This document shows positions 17,131-25,376 of a DNA stretch of 47,189 bases, piece after piece. The first letter of the stretch is position 1. Each line of letters starts with the position of its first letter. Under the pieces are notes generated by a model that did not search any database, was not told the DNA's origin, and saw only the letters and a program-made list of their open reading frames with translations. Origin of the DNA: an uncultured Succiniclasticum sp. (lineage in GTDB: Bacteria > Bacillota > Negativicutes > Acidaminococcales > Acidaminococcaceae); the NCBI GenBank assembly GCA_902801365.1, contig CADCHY010000015.1:1-47189 (forward strand), written 5' to 3'. The translations under genes were made by a program, and so were the position numbers.

Positions 17131-18246
17131 TCAGATAGAGCGTATCTGTTCTTCAAACTGTTGCAGCAGATTATCAAAGCTTCTGTCTTCTTTTCTCATC
17201 TTTTCCACTTTTTCATAAGCGTGAATGACGGTAGTATGATCTCTGCCGCCAAAAGATGAACCGATTTTTGGAAGGGAAGCGTCCGTCATCCTTCTGCTGA
17301 GATACATGGCTATTTGTCTTGGCAAGGCTATATTTTTTGGCCGCTTTTTTCCTATTAAATCGTCGTTCTGCAGATTATAAAATTTGCAAATATGGCTGAT
17401 TATTTTTTCAATCGTTACATTTTGTATGCTGTGGGTAGCGAAATCTTTCAGTACCGTTTCAGTCACTTTCATGTCAATGGGAAGGTGCATGATGCTCGCA
17501 TAAGCTACGATACGGTTAAAAGCGCCTTCGATCATACGGATGTTGTTATCGATGCTGACAGCGATTGTCTGGATTACTTCATTAGGCATTTCTATTTTCT
17601 CGATTTCCGCTTTTTTACGTATGATGGCGATCCGGGTTTCCAGATCCGGGGGTTGGATATCTACCGTGAGACCGTTAACAAAGCGGGAACGTAATCTTTC
17701 TTCCAGTTTATCCATACTCTGGGGATGACGGTCACTGGAAATAACAATCTGTTTGTTAGCTTCTTTCAATGCGTTGAACGTATGGAAGAATTCTTCCTGC
17801 GTCCGTTCCTTATTTTCCAAAAACTGGATATCATCGATAATCAGGCAGTCAATGGTACGGTACTTTTCCTGAAAGTCTTTGACCGTGTGGTTCTGGATAG
17901 CATTGATTATTTCATTGGTAAAAGTTTCACTGGTTACATATTTAACTTTTGCATTGGCATTTGCTTCTAAAACAGCATTACCGATGGCATGCATCAGATG
18001 GGTTTTTCCAAGGCCGGAATTACCATAAATGAATAAAGGATTATATACATTTCCCGGATCATTGGCAACTGCCTGGGCTGCCGCTGTGGCAAAACGGTTT
18101 GAATTGCCGACCACAAAAGTTTCGAAACGCTGTTTTGGATTAATGTTGCTTTCAAAACTTTTTTCATCATCTTTAAAGAGGGAATCTGTTTTATAATGTT
18201 CTGCCGGAACTTCTAAAACATTCTGGTTTTTAACCTTTAGTTCCAA
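17131..18246 (-). CDS. dnaA: Chromosomal replication initiator DnaA, domains II-IV (frame separated from domain I)
   Basis: DnaA binds DnaA boxes and opens the origin. This frame has a short linker, then the AAA+ domain from NPKQRFETFVVGNSNRFA with Walker A GNSGLGKTHLMHAIG (about residues 75-89), Walker B LIIDDIQFL, sensor region VISSDRHP, and the C-terminal DNA-binding signature GGRDHTTVIHAYEKV. It lacks domain I, which is encoded just upstream in another frame (18237-18422). The only in-frame start before the AAA+ domain is TTG at 18246, with no convincing ribosome site. A normal gene would run 17131-18422 as one frame. Either the sequence has lost 3n+1 bases here or the gene is truly split. 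Confidence is for identity, not for the start. Confidence 0.9.
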   Translation of the reverse strand: MELKVKNQNVLEVPAEHYKTDSLFKDDEKSFESNINPKQRFETFVVGNSNRFATAAAQAVANDPGNVYNPLFIYGNSGLGKTHLMHAIGNAVLEANANAKVKYVTSETFTNEIINAIQNHTVKDFQEKYRTIDCLIIDDIQFLENKERTQEEFFHTFNALKEANKQIVISSDRHPQSMDKLEERLRSRFVNGLTVDIQPPDLETRIAIIRKKAEIEKIEMPNEVIQTIAVSIDNNIRMIEGAFNRIVAYASIMHLPIDMKVTETVLKDFATHSIQNVTIEKIISHICKFYNLQNDDLIGKKRPKNIALPRQIAMYLSRRMTDASLPKIGSSFGGRDHTTVIHAYEKVEKMRKEDRSFDNLLQQFEEQIRSI

Positions 18247-18422
18247 TTCTGCTGTATGGCAGAGCAGAGGGTAGTGCTGGGTACAGTGCAGCAGATTACA
18301 TCTTTTTCTACACTGACAGGGGTAATCTGACGAATATATATATCCATGTTGGATTCACTGATAGAGTGGCTTAATTTTTCTGTAAGTCTGTCCCAGATAT
18401 ATGATAAATCATAAGTTTCCAT
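18237..18422 (-). CDS. dnaA: DnaA domain I fragment
   Basis: This 61-residue reading is the N-terminal protein-interaction domain of DnaA: METYDLSYIWDRLTEKLSHS, then NMDIYIRQITPVSV and VPSTTLCSAIQQNW. ATG 18422 has a good ribosome site (AAAGGAAAC). The frame closes at TAA 18237 and overlaps the start of the core frame by 10 bp. Compared with Bacillus DnaA, the last helix of domain I (about 12-14 residues between the QQNW and ELELKV positions) is missing, together with a change of frame. So this is best read as the true start of dnaA, disrupted by a small deletion or a sequence error. Confidence 0.75.
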   Translation of the reverse strand: METYDLSYIWDRLTEKLSHSISESNMDIYIRQITPVSVEKDVICCTVPSTTLCSAIQQNWN

Positions 18423-18437
18423 GAAGCGTTTCCTTTC

Positions 18438-18518
18438 TCACAAATTTACTCTTTATTTTACCATAAATGCGAAAAAAATTAAAGTTATCCACAGGGCAGA
18501 AAGGGAGTAAATTTGTGA
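18438..18518. promoter_or_regulatory. dnaA upstream control region: 14-bp inverted repeat bracketing a DnaA box
   Basis: TCACAAATTTACTC (18438-18451) and its exact reverse complement GAGTAAATTTGTGA (18505-18518) flank a perfect DnaA box TTATCCACA (18485-18493). On the minus strand a candidate -10 TAAAAT (18455-18460) lies 17 bases from a weak -35 TTTAAT (18478-18483), which puts one repeat at the dnaA start site and the DnaA box just upstream of -35. The second repeat is 15 bp before the rpmH -35 on the other strand. This suggests coordinated control of both divergent promoters. Confidence 0.65.
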
Positions 18519-18533
18519 AATATTGTTAAATCC

Positions 18534-18562
18534 TTGACACTGTGAGGGCTTTTTAGTATAAT
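18534..18562 (+). promoter_or_regulatory. rpmH promoter
   Basis: TTGACA (18534-18539) and TATAAT (18557-18562) with exactly 17 bases between form a consensus promoter. The leader before rpmH is about 60 nt and contains a small inverted repeat TATCAAT/ATTGATA (18572-18578, 18597-18603). Confidence 0.9.
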
Positions 18563-18631
18563 TCTGTCAGCTATCAATTGAAATCGTTACATAGAGATTG
18601 ATAAGACCATGGAATGAAGGAGGTAAGCACT

Positions 18632-18766
18632 GTGAAACGTACATTCCAGCCCAACAATCTGAGAAGAAAAAGAACGCACGGTTTCCGTAAAAGAATGGCT
18701 ACACTGGGTGGCCGCCAGGTTCTGAAAAGAAGACGCTTAAAAGGCAGAAAGAAATTGTCTGCATAA
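18632..18766 (+). CDS. rpmH: 50S ribosomal protein L34
   Basis: This 44-residue basic protein ([20 protein letters not shown] at the N-terminus, ending [12 protein letters not shown]) is ribosomal protein L34, a large-subunit rRNA-binding protein. The start is GTG with a near-perfect AAGGAGGT (18617-18624) seven bases upstream. It stands divergent to dnaA and heads the rpmH-rnpA-yidD-yidC-jag unit, as in most Firmicutes. A terminator-like hairpin directly follows it. Confidence 0.98.
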   Translation: MKRTFQPNNLRRKRTHGFRKRMATLGGRQVLKRRRLKGRKKLSA

Positions 18767-18776
18767 CTTTAGAATA

Positions 18777-18804
18777 AATAGGCCGCGCGAGTGGCCTATT
18801 TTTT
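18777..18804 (+). terminator. Hairpin terminator between rpmH and rnpA
   Basis: AATAGGCC and GGCCTATT form an 8-bp stem followed by a T-run that continues into TTTTTT. It lies 10 bases after rpmH and only about 25 bases before rnpA, so it probably lets only part of the transcripts continue into rnpA. Confidence 0.75.
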
Positions 18805-18829
18805 CCATGTGGACAGGAGTATGGATGCA

Positions 18830-19186
18830 ATGAAAGAATTCACATTTCCCAAATCCAATAAGATCAAGGCAAAGAAAGAGTTTCAGAATGTGTATGAAAA
18901 AGGACATTCTGTGGTGGATGGGTTATCTGTTTTCTATGTGTTGCCCGGTGAAAATGAAAACATAAAAATAGGTTTCGCCGTGGGTAAGAAAGTGGGTAAT
19001 GCCGTTATTCGCAATCATGTTAAGCGTATGATGCGCGAAGTCTTTCGTTTGCATAAGGCAGAGCTTAAAACTAATTTCCGTGTGATTTGGGTGGCCAGGA
19101 AAAGACTGGCACAGGCGGATTTCAAAACCTATGAGAGAGTTTTCTTAAGACTGGCTAAACGGGCAGCTTTGCTGCAACAGGTATAA
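18830..19186 (+). CDS. rnpA: Ribonuclease P protein component
   Basis: RnpA is the protein subunit of RNase P, which trims the 5' ends of tRNA precursors. The 118-residue protein has the family pattern [15 protein letters not shown] near the N-terminus and the RNA-binding signature [21 protein letters not shown] 18830 is preferred, with GGAG ten bases upstream; an in-frame ATG at 18821 is too close to that site. It lies in the conserved rpmH-rnpA-yidD order and ends 2 bp before yidD. Confidence 0.96.
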   Translation: MKEFTFPKSNKIKAKKEFQNVYEKGHSVVDGLSVFYVLPGENENIKIGFAVGKKVGNAVIRNHVKRMMREVFRLHKAELKTNFRVIWVARKRLAQADFKTYERVFLRLAKRAALLQQV

Positions 19187-19188
19187 AA

Positions 19189-19422
19189 ATGAAGAAGGGT
19201 ATTACCGCGATTATTAAAAGCATACTTGTTACCCTGATACGTTTTTATCAGTTATGCATATCCCCGTTGCTAGGTAATAATTGCAGATATTATCCCACCT
19301 GTTCCCAATATGCATTAGAAGCAATTGAGAAAAAAGGGATAATAAAAGGTTGCTGGATGGCGGTAAAACGGATCTGCCGCTGCCATCCCTGGCATGACGG
19401 GGGATATGATCCTGTTAAATGA
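19189..19422 (+). CDS. yidD: Membrane protein insertion efficiency factor YidD
   Basis: This 77-residue protein has the YidD signature [20 protein letters not shown] followed by SQYALEAI and [12 protein letters not shown]. YidD proteins help YidC insert membrane proteins. It starts two bases after the rnpA stop and precedes yidC by 27 bp, the standard arrangement. Confidence 0.96.
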   Translation: MKKGITAIIKSILVTLIRFYQLCISPLLGNNCRYYPTCSQYALEAIEKKGIIKGCWMAVKRICRCHPWHDGGYDPVK

Positions 19423-19449
19423 AGCACGTAACAATGAAGGAGTGAAAAA

Positions 19450-20115
19450 TTGGACTTTATATCGAATCTGGTAATCCAGGTTATTCAGACGTTGTATCAT
19501 TTTCTGGGAAGTGTAGGTTTTCCGAATTACGGTCTGGCTATCGTGCTGATGACCATCATTATTAAAATTATCCTTTTCCCTTTGACGAAAAAACAGATCG
19601 AATCCACAAGGGCTATGATGTCAATCCAGCCCAAGATGAAAGAAATCCAGGAAAAATATAAGAATGATAAAGTCCGTCTGAACCAGGAACTGGCAAGGCT
19701 TTACCAGGAACAGGGTGTTAACCCCATGGCAGGCTGCCTTCCGCTGCTTGTTCAGATGCCTATTTTGTTTGGTATTTATTATGCTGTACGGGATTTCCAG
19801 TATGAAGGACCGGCTAATTTCCTGTGGATGGAAAATATTGCCAATCCGGATCCCATGTATATTTTACCGATAGTATCCGCATTAACTACCTATATCCAGG
19901 CCAAACAGACCATGCCTCCGAAGAAAGCGGGTGACAAAGGGCAGGATGGAATAATGGGCATGATGCAGGGGCAGATGATGACTTATTTTATGCCGCTGTT
20001 TATCGGTTATATCAGTTTGAGTTTCCCCGCTGCCCTGGTTCTTTACTGGATTGTGATGAACATCATGCAGATTGCCCAGCAGGCATACATCAATTCGCAG
20101 ATGGACCGTAAATAA
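19450..20115 (+). CDS. yidC: Membrane protein insertase YidC/Oxa1
   Basis: YidC inserts proteins into the cytoplasmic membrane alone or with Sec. The 221-residue protein has the Oxa1 core: a first membrane segment (YGLAIVLMTIIIKIILFPLT), the cytoplasmic hairpin (MMSIQPKMKEIQEKYKND), then LPLLVQMPILFGIYYAV and the last segments ending ALVLYWIVMNIMQIAQQ. The large periplasmic domain of Proteobacterial YidC is absent and no lipoprotein cysteine is visible, so it is the short form. The TTG start has GAAGGAGTG upstream. It is followed by jag, its usual partner. Confidence 0.96.
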   Translation: MDFISNLVIQVIQTLYHFLGSVGFPNYGLAIVLMTIIIKIILFPLTKKQIESTRAMMSIQPKMKEIQEKYKNDKVRLNQELARLYQEQGVNPMAGCLPLLVQMPILFGIYYAVRDFQYEGPANFLWMENIANPDPMYILPIVSALTTYIQAKQTMPPKKAGDKGQDGIMGMMQGQMMTYFMPLFIGYISLSFPAALVLYWIVMNIMQIAQQAYINSQMDRK

Positions 20116-20147
20116 AACCGGTTTTTATGATTGATAAGGAGTAGAAT

Positions 20148-21125
20148 ATGAACGTAGAAGCTGTAGGTAAAACAGTAGAAGAAGCGTTGGAAGCAGCGTT
20201 AAAAGAATTGAACCTTACAAAAGAGGAAGTAGATTATACAGTTCTGATAGAGCCGAAAAAAGGATTTCTGGGTTTCGGTAAAAAAGAAGCAAAAATTCTG
20301 GTAACCCCCAAAGCGGACACCATTTCCCTGAAATCAGAAAATAAAGAAGAACCTACTGTTGCGGAATCCTTAAAAGAAAAAGTTGTTTCTTTCGGAGAAA
20401 AAACAACCGAGTCGGCAGAAACTGTTTTACGCAAAGTAGGGGAAAAAGCAGACGAACTGGATGAAAGGCAGAAAGCCTTTAACAACAGAGTAAAAGAAAA
20501 ATGGAATGATACCGTTGATTCCGTTAAGGAAAGCGGGGATAAAGTCAAGAACGCTGTAAATGAAAAAGTTGAAACGGCTACCGCCGTATCTGCTGCTGTT
20601 AAGAATACCCTGGCGGAACGCAAAAACAAACGTCCTGCCAATGAAAATGTCAAAGAATTTGTAGTAGACGACGCAGTCGTAGATGAAGCCAAAGAGTTCC
20701 TGACCAAGATTTTCAAGGCCATGAAGATTGAAGTCGTCATGGAAAAGTTTGTCAATAAAAAGGACGGCTGTGTTGTGCTGAAACTGCATGGCGATGACAT
20801 GGGCATCCTGATCGGCAAACACGGACAGACGCTGGATTCCTTACAGTATCTGACCAATCTGGTGGCCAATAAAAATACGGAAAACAGAGTACATATCGTA
20901 ATTGATGTGGAAAATTACCGTGACCGCAGGGCGGAAACGCTGACCCGTCTGGCGAAACGCCTGGCCGACAAGGTAAAGAAAAGCGGAGAACGCATTGTGT
21001 TGGAACCCATGAATCCCCATGAAAGGAAAATAATCCACACCGCGTTGCAGAACGATAACAAGATTACGACGCTGAGCGAGGGGAGCGAACCCTTCCGTAA
21101 GGTTGTTATTGAGCTTAAAAAGTAA
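20148..21125 (+). CDS. jag: RNA-binding protein Jag/KhpB
   Basis: KhpB is a KH-R3H RNA-binding protein linked to cell elongation and division. The 325-residue protein has an N-terminal Jag_N domain (MNVEAVGKTVEEALEAALKE, PKKGFLGFGKKEAKI), a highly charged linker of about 100 residues predicted to be helical (residues 65-165), then a KH domain with GILIGKHGQTLDSLQYLTN and a C-terminal R3H domain (RRAETLTRLAKRLADKV, NPHERKIIHTALQ). The linker is longer than in Bacillus. It follows yidC in the conserved order and is closed by a terminator. Confidence 0.95.
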   Translation: MNVEAVGKTVEEALEAALKELNLTKEEVDYTVLIEPKKGFLGFGKKEAKILVTPKADTISLKSENKEEPTVAESLKEKVVSFGEKTTESAETVLRKVGEKADELDERQKAFNNRVKEKWNDTVDSVKESGDKVKNAVNEKVETATAVSAAVKNTLAERKNKRPANENVKEFVVDDAVVDEAKEFLTKIFKAMKIEVVMEKFVNKKDGCVVLKLHGDDMGILIGKHGQTLDSLQYLTNLVANKNTENRVHIVIDVENYRDRRAETLTRLAKRLADKVKKSGERIVLEPMNPHERKIIHTALQNDNKITTLSEGSEPFRKVVIELKK

Positions 21126-21136
21126 TCAATAAAGGA

Positions 21137-21172
21137 AAACCCGGTGTAGATTTTCTGCCCGGGTTTATTTTG
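21137..21172 (+). terminator. Terminator after jag
   Basis: AAACCCGG pairs with CCGGGTTT and is followed by ATTTTGTT. It lies 12 bases after the jag stop and ends just before mnmE. Confidence 0.75.
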
Positions 21173-21190
21173 TTATTTCAGGTGGAAACC

Positions 21191-22573
21191 ATGTTACAGG
21201 AAGATACAATCAGCGCTGTTACAACAGCGCCGGGGAACGCGGCCATCGGTATTGTGAGGATAAGCGGATCAGATGCGTTACAGATTGCGGATCAGATGTT
21301 TTTTGCCGCATCCGGGAAAAAACTGGAAACCTATCCTTCCCATACAATGGTCTATGGGTTTGTCAGGGACAGGGAAGGCAGGGATATAGACGAAGTACTG
21401 TCGGTCTATATGAAAGCCCCCCGGTCCTATACAGCAGAAGACGTGATTGAAATACAGTGTCACGGCGGGATGCAGAGTATCCGCCAGATTCTGGCCCTGA
21501 CGTATTATTACGGAGCCCGTCCCGCAGAGCCGGGCGAGTTTACAAAACGGGCGTTTTTAAACGGCCGCATCGATCTGGTTCAGGCGGAATCCGTCATGGA
21601 CATCATCAATTCCAAAAGCGCTGCGGCCCTGAAAATTGCAGTACAGCAGCAGGAAGGATTTCTTTCAAAAAAGCTGAAAGAGGTCCGCAGAAAGCTGCGG
21701 GATGTTATCGTACATCTGGAAGCGGTCATTGATTATCCGGAAGAAGATATAGAAGACGTTACTTATAATGAAGTAAATAATACCATATCCGGTGCGGCGG
21801 AAGAAGTATCTGTTCTGTTGGAAGGGGCCCATACCGGAAAAATTTTAAAAGAAGGACTGCGTACGGCGATTATCGGACGTCCCAATGTAGGCAAATCCAG
21901 CCTGCTGAATACACTGTTAAAAGAAGACAGGGCCCTGGTTTCCGAATACGAGGGAACCACACGGGACGTAATTGAGGAGCAGCTGGTCATCGGAGGGGTT
22001 CCCGTACTGCTGGCAGATACCGCAGGCATCCACGATACCAAAGATTTTGTGGAGAAACTGGGTGTAGAACGCAGCCGTGCTTTTTTGGACAAAGCCGAAC
22101 TGATCCTTGTGGTCTTGGACGGGACCCAGCCCCTGACTGCAGACGATGAGACGATTTTGACAGCGATTAAGGGGAAGAACGCTGTATTTGTTGTAAACAA
22201 AACGGATCTTGCGGAAAGCATCATCACAAAAACACTGGCGGAACGGTTTGCGCCGGAAAATGTCATTGAGATTTCCGCCAAGACAAAAGAAGGCATCGAC
22301 AGACTGGAAAGCTGGCTGCAGGAATATGTTTACGGAAGCAGCAGACAGTCGGATGAAGAAATTTACATCCAGAATGAGCGGCAGATCAACTTGCTGCGCC
22401 AGGCTGCAGACAGTTTAAAAGATGCAGTGGAAGCCGCGGAAAACCGGCTCCCGTATGATTGTCTCACCATTGACGTGGACCGGGCTCTGACCCTGATGGG
22501 GGAGATTACCGGGGAAACGGTACGGGATGAGATAATCAATGAAATTTTTGCCCGTTTCTGTGTAGGAAAGTGA
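21191..22573 (+). CDS. mnmE: tRNA modification GTPase MnmE
   Basis: MnmE with MnmG adds the carboxymethylaminomethyl group to the wobble uridine of several tRNAs. The 460-residue protein has the N-terminal formyl-THF-binding domain (TISAVTTAPGNAAIGIVRISG), a helical domain, and an inserted G domain: GRPNVGKSSLLN, DTAGIHDT, NKTD and SAKTKEG. The C-terminal CVGK holds the conserved cysteine. ATG 21191 is preferred over an upstream in-frame start that lies in the jag terminator. It ends 6 bp before mnmG. Confidence 0.98.
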   Translation: MLQEDTISAVTTAPGNAAIGIVRISGSDALQIADQMFFAASGKKLETYPSHTMVYGFVRDREGRDIDEVLSVYMKAPRSYTAEDVIEIQCHGGMQSIRQILALTYYYGARPAEPGEFTKRAFLNGRIDLVQAESVMDIINSKSAAALKIAVQQQEGFLSKKLKEVRRKLRDVIVHLEAVIDYPEEDIEDVTYNEVNNTISGAAEEVSVLLEGAHTGKILKEGLRTAIIGRPNVGKSSLLNTLLKEDRALVSEYEGTTRDVIEEQLVIGGVPVLLADTAGIHDTKDFVEKLGVERSRAFLDKAELILVVLDGTQPLTADDETILTAIKGKNAVFVVNKTDLAESIITKTLAERFAPENVIEISAKTKEGIDRLESWLQEYVYGSSRQSDEEIYIQNERQINLLRQAADSLKDAVEAAENRLPYDCLTIDVDRALTLMGEITGETVRDEIINEIFARFCVGK

Positions 22574-22579
22574 GAAAAG

Positions 22580-24466
22580 ATGGGGATCATTGTTGATTCA
22601 TATGATGTAATTGTAATAGGGGCAGGGCACGCCGGGGTGGAAGCCAGCCTGGCAGCGGCGCGGTTAGGTTATAAAACGCTGCTGGCGACGCTTTCTCTGG
22701 ATAATATTGCCCTCATGCCCTGCAACCCGTCCGTAGGCGGCAGCGCCAAAGGACAGCTGGTAGGGGAGATAGACGCCCTGGGCGGTCAGATGGCCATCAG
22801 CGCGGATGAAGCCTGCATCCAGATGCGCATGCTGAACACGGGGAAAGGATATGCTGTCCACTCCCTGCGGGCCCAGGCAGATAAACCGTTTTACCATGTG
22901 ATCATGAAAAAGGTTGTGGAAAATCAGGAAAACCTGGACGTGAAGCAGCTGATGATCGATAAACTGCTGGTGCGTAATGATGAAGTAGTGGGCGTGGAAG
23001 CGGAAACCGGGGAAGTGTTTGAGTCTTCCATTGTTATTATCTGTACCGGAACGTACCTGCGCAGCAAGATTGTGTTTGGCAGTGTCAATTATGAATCCGG
23101 TCCCAACGGATTACGCAGCGCAAACAAATTATCGGAATCCCTGCTGGAAGCCGGGGTAGAACTGGCCCGGTTCAAGACCGGTACCCCTGCCCGGGTGGAC
23201 AGGCGCAGTCTTGATTTTTCCAAAATGCAGATCCAGGAAGGGGATCCGGAACTGCGCAACTTTTCCTACATTAGTAATATCACGCACCGGGAGCAGGTTC
23301 CCTGCTGGCTCACTTATACCTCTCCCGTGACCCATCAGATCATCAAAGACAATCTGGTCCGGTCCGGTATGTTCAACGGGCTGGTGGAAGGAGTAGGTCC
23401 TCGTTACTGTCCTTCCATTGAATCTAAAATTATCCGTTTCAAGGACAAGGAACGTCATCAGCTGTTCATTGAGCCGGAAGGGCTGAACACAAACGAAATG
23501 TATGTGCAGGGGATGTCCTCGGCGTTGCCGGCGGATGTACAGGTTAAGTTCATGCAGACCATACCGGGCATGGAGCATGTGAAAATGATGCGTCCCGGGT
23601 ATGCTATTGATTACGACTGCCTGGATCCACTGCAGTTAAAATCCTCTCTGGAACATAAACACATAAAAGGATTATTCTCGGCAGGCCAGTCCAACGGAAC
23701 CAGCGGCTATGAAGAAGCGGCAGGGCAGGGACTGATTGCCGGCATCAACGCAGTGCGTAAACTGCAGGGAAAGACGCCTCTGGTGTTAGGCCGGAATGAG
23801 GCGTATATCGGCGTGCTGATTGACGACCTGGTGACAAAAGGCACCAACGAACCCTACCGGATGATGACTTCCCGGGCGGAATACCGTTTGCTGCTGCGTC
23901 AGGACAACGGCGACCTGCGGCTGACGGAAAAAGGCCGTGAGATCGGGCTGGTCACAGATGAACGCTGGGAGAAATTTACGAAAAAAAGATCGGAGATCGA
24001 ACGGGTGATGCATCATTTGCAGAACACCTTCGTTTCTCCAACAGAAGAAATCAATGCAAAACTGATCTCCGCCGGCAGTGTACCCCTGAAAAAAGGGGAA
24101 AATCTGGCGACTCTGCTGAAGCGCAGCGAGATGTCCTATGAAAAGCTGCAGGCATTTTTCGGCGCGCCGGAAATCTCTCCGGTGGTCAGGGAACAGGCAG
24201 AGATCCAGTGTAAATATGAAGGCTATATTATAAAACAGAAACAGGCGGTAGAAAAAGCCCTGCGGCTGGAAAGCAAAAAAATCCCGGCAGACATCGATTA
24301 TTTTGCACTGAAGGAACTGTCCAACGAAGCGGCGGAAAAGCTGGATAGAGTCCGTCCGGATTCCCTGGGGCAGGCTTCCCGTATTTCCGGTGTATCACCT
24401 GCGGATGTAGGGGTGCTGATGATCGCCCTGGAGGTACACCGCCGTCAGGAGGCGGAAAAGCAATGA
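22580..24466 (+). CDS. mnmG: tRNA uridine-5-carboxymethylaminomethyl modification enzyme MnmG (GidA)
   Basis: MnmG is the FAD/NADH subunit of the tRNA wobble-uridine modification complex with MnmE. The 628-residue protein begins YDVIVIGAGHAGVEASLAAARLG, has the GidA signatures PCNPSVGGSAKGQLVGEIDA and GPRYCPSIESKI, and the FAD motif GLFSAGQSNGTSGYEEAAGQG. The C-terminal helical domain is complete. It begins 6 bp after mnmE and overlaps rsmG by 4 bp, so the three are one transcription unit. Confidence 0.99.
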   Translation: MGIIVDSYDVIVIGAGHAGVEASLAAARLGYKTLLATLSLDNIALMPCNPSVGGSAKGQLVGEIDALGGQMAISADEACIQMRMLNTGKGYAVHSLRAQADKPFYHVIMKKVVENQENLDVKQLMIDKLLVRNDEVVGVEAETGEVFESSIVIICTGTYLRSKIVFGSVNYESGPNGLRSANKLSESLLEAGVELARFKTGTPARVDRRSLDFSKMQIQEGDPELRNFSYISNITHREQVPCWLTYTSPVTHQIIKDNLVRSGMFNGLVEGVGPRYCPSIESKIIRFKDKERHQLFIEPEGLNTNEMYVQGMSSALPADVQVKFMQTIPGMEHVKMMRPGYAIDYDCLDPLQLKSSLEHKHIKGLFSAGQSNGTSGYEEAAGQGLIAGINAVRKLQGKTPLVLGRNEAYIGVLIDDLVTKGTNEPYRMMTSRAEYRLLLRQDNGDLRLTEKGREIGLVTDERWEKFTKKRSEIERVMHHLQNTFVSPTEEINAKLISAGSVPLKKGENLATLLKRSEMSYEKLQAFFGAPEISPVVREQAEIQCKYEGYIIKQKQAVEKALRLESKKIPADIDYFALKELSNEAAEKLDRVRPDSLGQASRISGVSPADVGVLMIALEVHRRQEAEKQ

Positions 24467-25242
24467 AGGTTCTGCCTGAATTACTTACAGAAAATACATT
24501 TACTGTTTCTGCGGAAGCCGCACAGTGTCAGGAGATACTGGAAAAACAGTGTGCCCTTGCCGGCATCAGTTTAAGCCGGAACCAGCTGTTGCAGTTCGGC
24601 CGGTATTTTGACCTGCTGACAGAAACCAATAAGGTCATGAACCTGACAGCGCTGACTTCTCCGCAGGATGTGGCTGTGAAACATTATATTGATTCCCTGC
24701 TGTGTTATGACGAAGCGCTGATGCGGGGAAAAAATGTGATAGACGTGGGAACCGGAGCCGGTTTTCCCGGCATACCCCTGAAGATTTATGATCCTTCCCT
24801 GCAATTAATATTGCTGGATTCCCTGGAAAAACGGCTGAAGTTTTTGCAGGAAACCGTGAGGCAGCTGCAATTAAAGAATGTAAGCTTTGAACATATGCGC
24901 GCGGAAGATGCCGGGCGGGATAAAAAACTGCGGGGACAGGCTGATGTTGCAGTAAGCAGGGCGGTGGCCCGGCTTTCTGTTCTGGCAGAATACTGCCTGC
25001 CATTGGTAAAGAAGAACGGTTATTTTATTGCATTAAAAGGAAGCAAATATATGGAAGAACTTCTGGAAGGGGAAAAAGCACTACGGATTTTAGGCGGCAG
25101 TGTGACGTCAGTGAAAGGAGTGGAGCTCCCCGGATTAAATGACGGGCGGGCCATCATTGTCATCCGGAAAACCAAGGATACACCTGCCATTTATCCGCGT
25201 AAGGCCGGCCTGCCGGGAAAAAATCCGTTAGGAAGCAGTTAA
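24463..25242 (+). CDS. rsmG: 16S rRNA (guanine527-N7)-methyltransferase RsmG (GidB)
   Basis: RsmG methylates G527 of 16S rRNA with S-adenosylmethionine; loss gives low-level streptomycin resistance in other bacteria. The 259-residue protein has the family motifs MNLTALTSPQDVAVKHYIDSL, the SAM-binding VIDVGTGAGFPGIPLKI and the catalytic region VAVSRAVARLSVLAEYCLPL. It is somewhat longer than usual (about 240) because of an N-terminal stretch before the conserved part. The start overlaps the mnmG stop (ATGA). Confidence 0.97.
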   Translation: MKVLPELLTENTFTVSAEAAQCQEILEKQCALAGISLSRNQLLQFGRYFDLLTETNKVMNLTALTSPQDVAVKHYIDSLLCYDEALMRGKNVIDVGTGAGFPGIPLKIYDPSLQLILLDSLEKRLKFLQETVRQLQLKNVSFEHMRAEDAGRDKKLRGQADVAVSRAVARLSVLAEYCLPLVKKNGYFIALKGSKYMEELLEGEKALRILGGSVTSVKGVELPGLNDGRAIIVIRKTKDTPAIYPRKAGLPGKNPLGSS

Positions 25243-25324
25243 GGAAACGGTATAACTTTTACGTAAATTTACTGCAGGCATTGGCGTTTTATGATAAAAT
25301 AAAAGAATAAAAACAATAATACAG

Positions 25325-25348
25325 GATCTGTTTGCAGAGGAACAGATC
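25325..25348. promoter_or_regulatory. Inverted repeat in the noc leader
   Basis: GATCTGTT and AACAGATC form an 8-bp perfect stem with an 8-base loop, 28 bases before the noc start. There is no T-run after it. It could be an operator or an mRNA structure. Confidence 0.4.
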
Positions 25349-25376
25349 TTTACTGATGTGAAAGCGGGGAAATTTT

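Noticed and set aside
18049..18060. ATTTCCCGGATC as a possible Noc-binding site
   Set aside because: Only the left half matches ATTTCCCGGGAAAT and it lies inside dnaA.
20234..20869. A 211-codon Ser/Thr/Phe-rich minus-strand frame in jag
   Set aside because: It is the reverse of the lysine/glutamate-rich jag linker, which produces long Ser/Phe-rich shadows.
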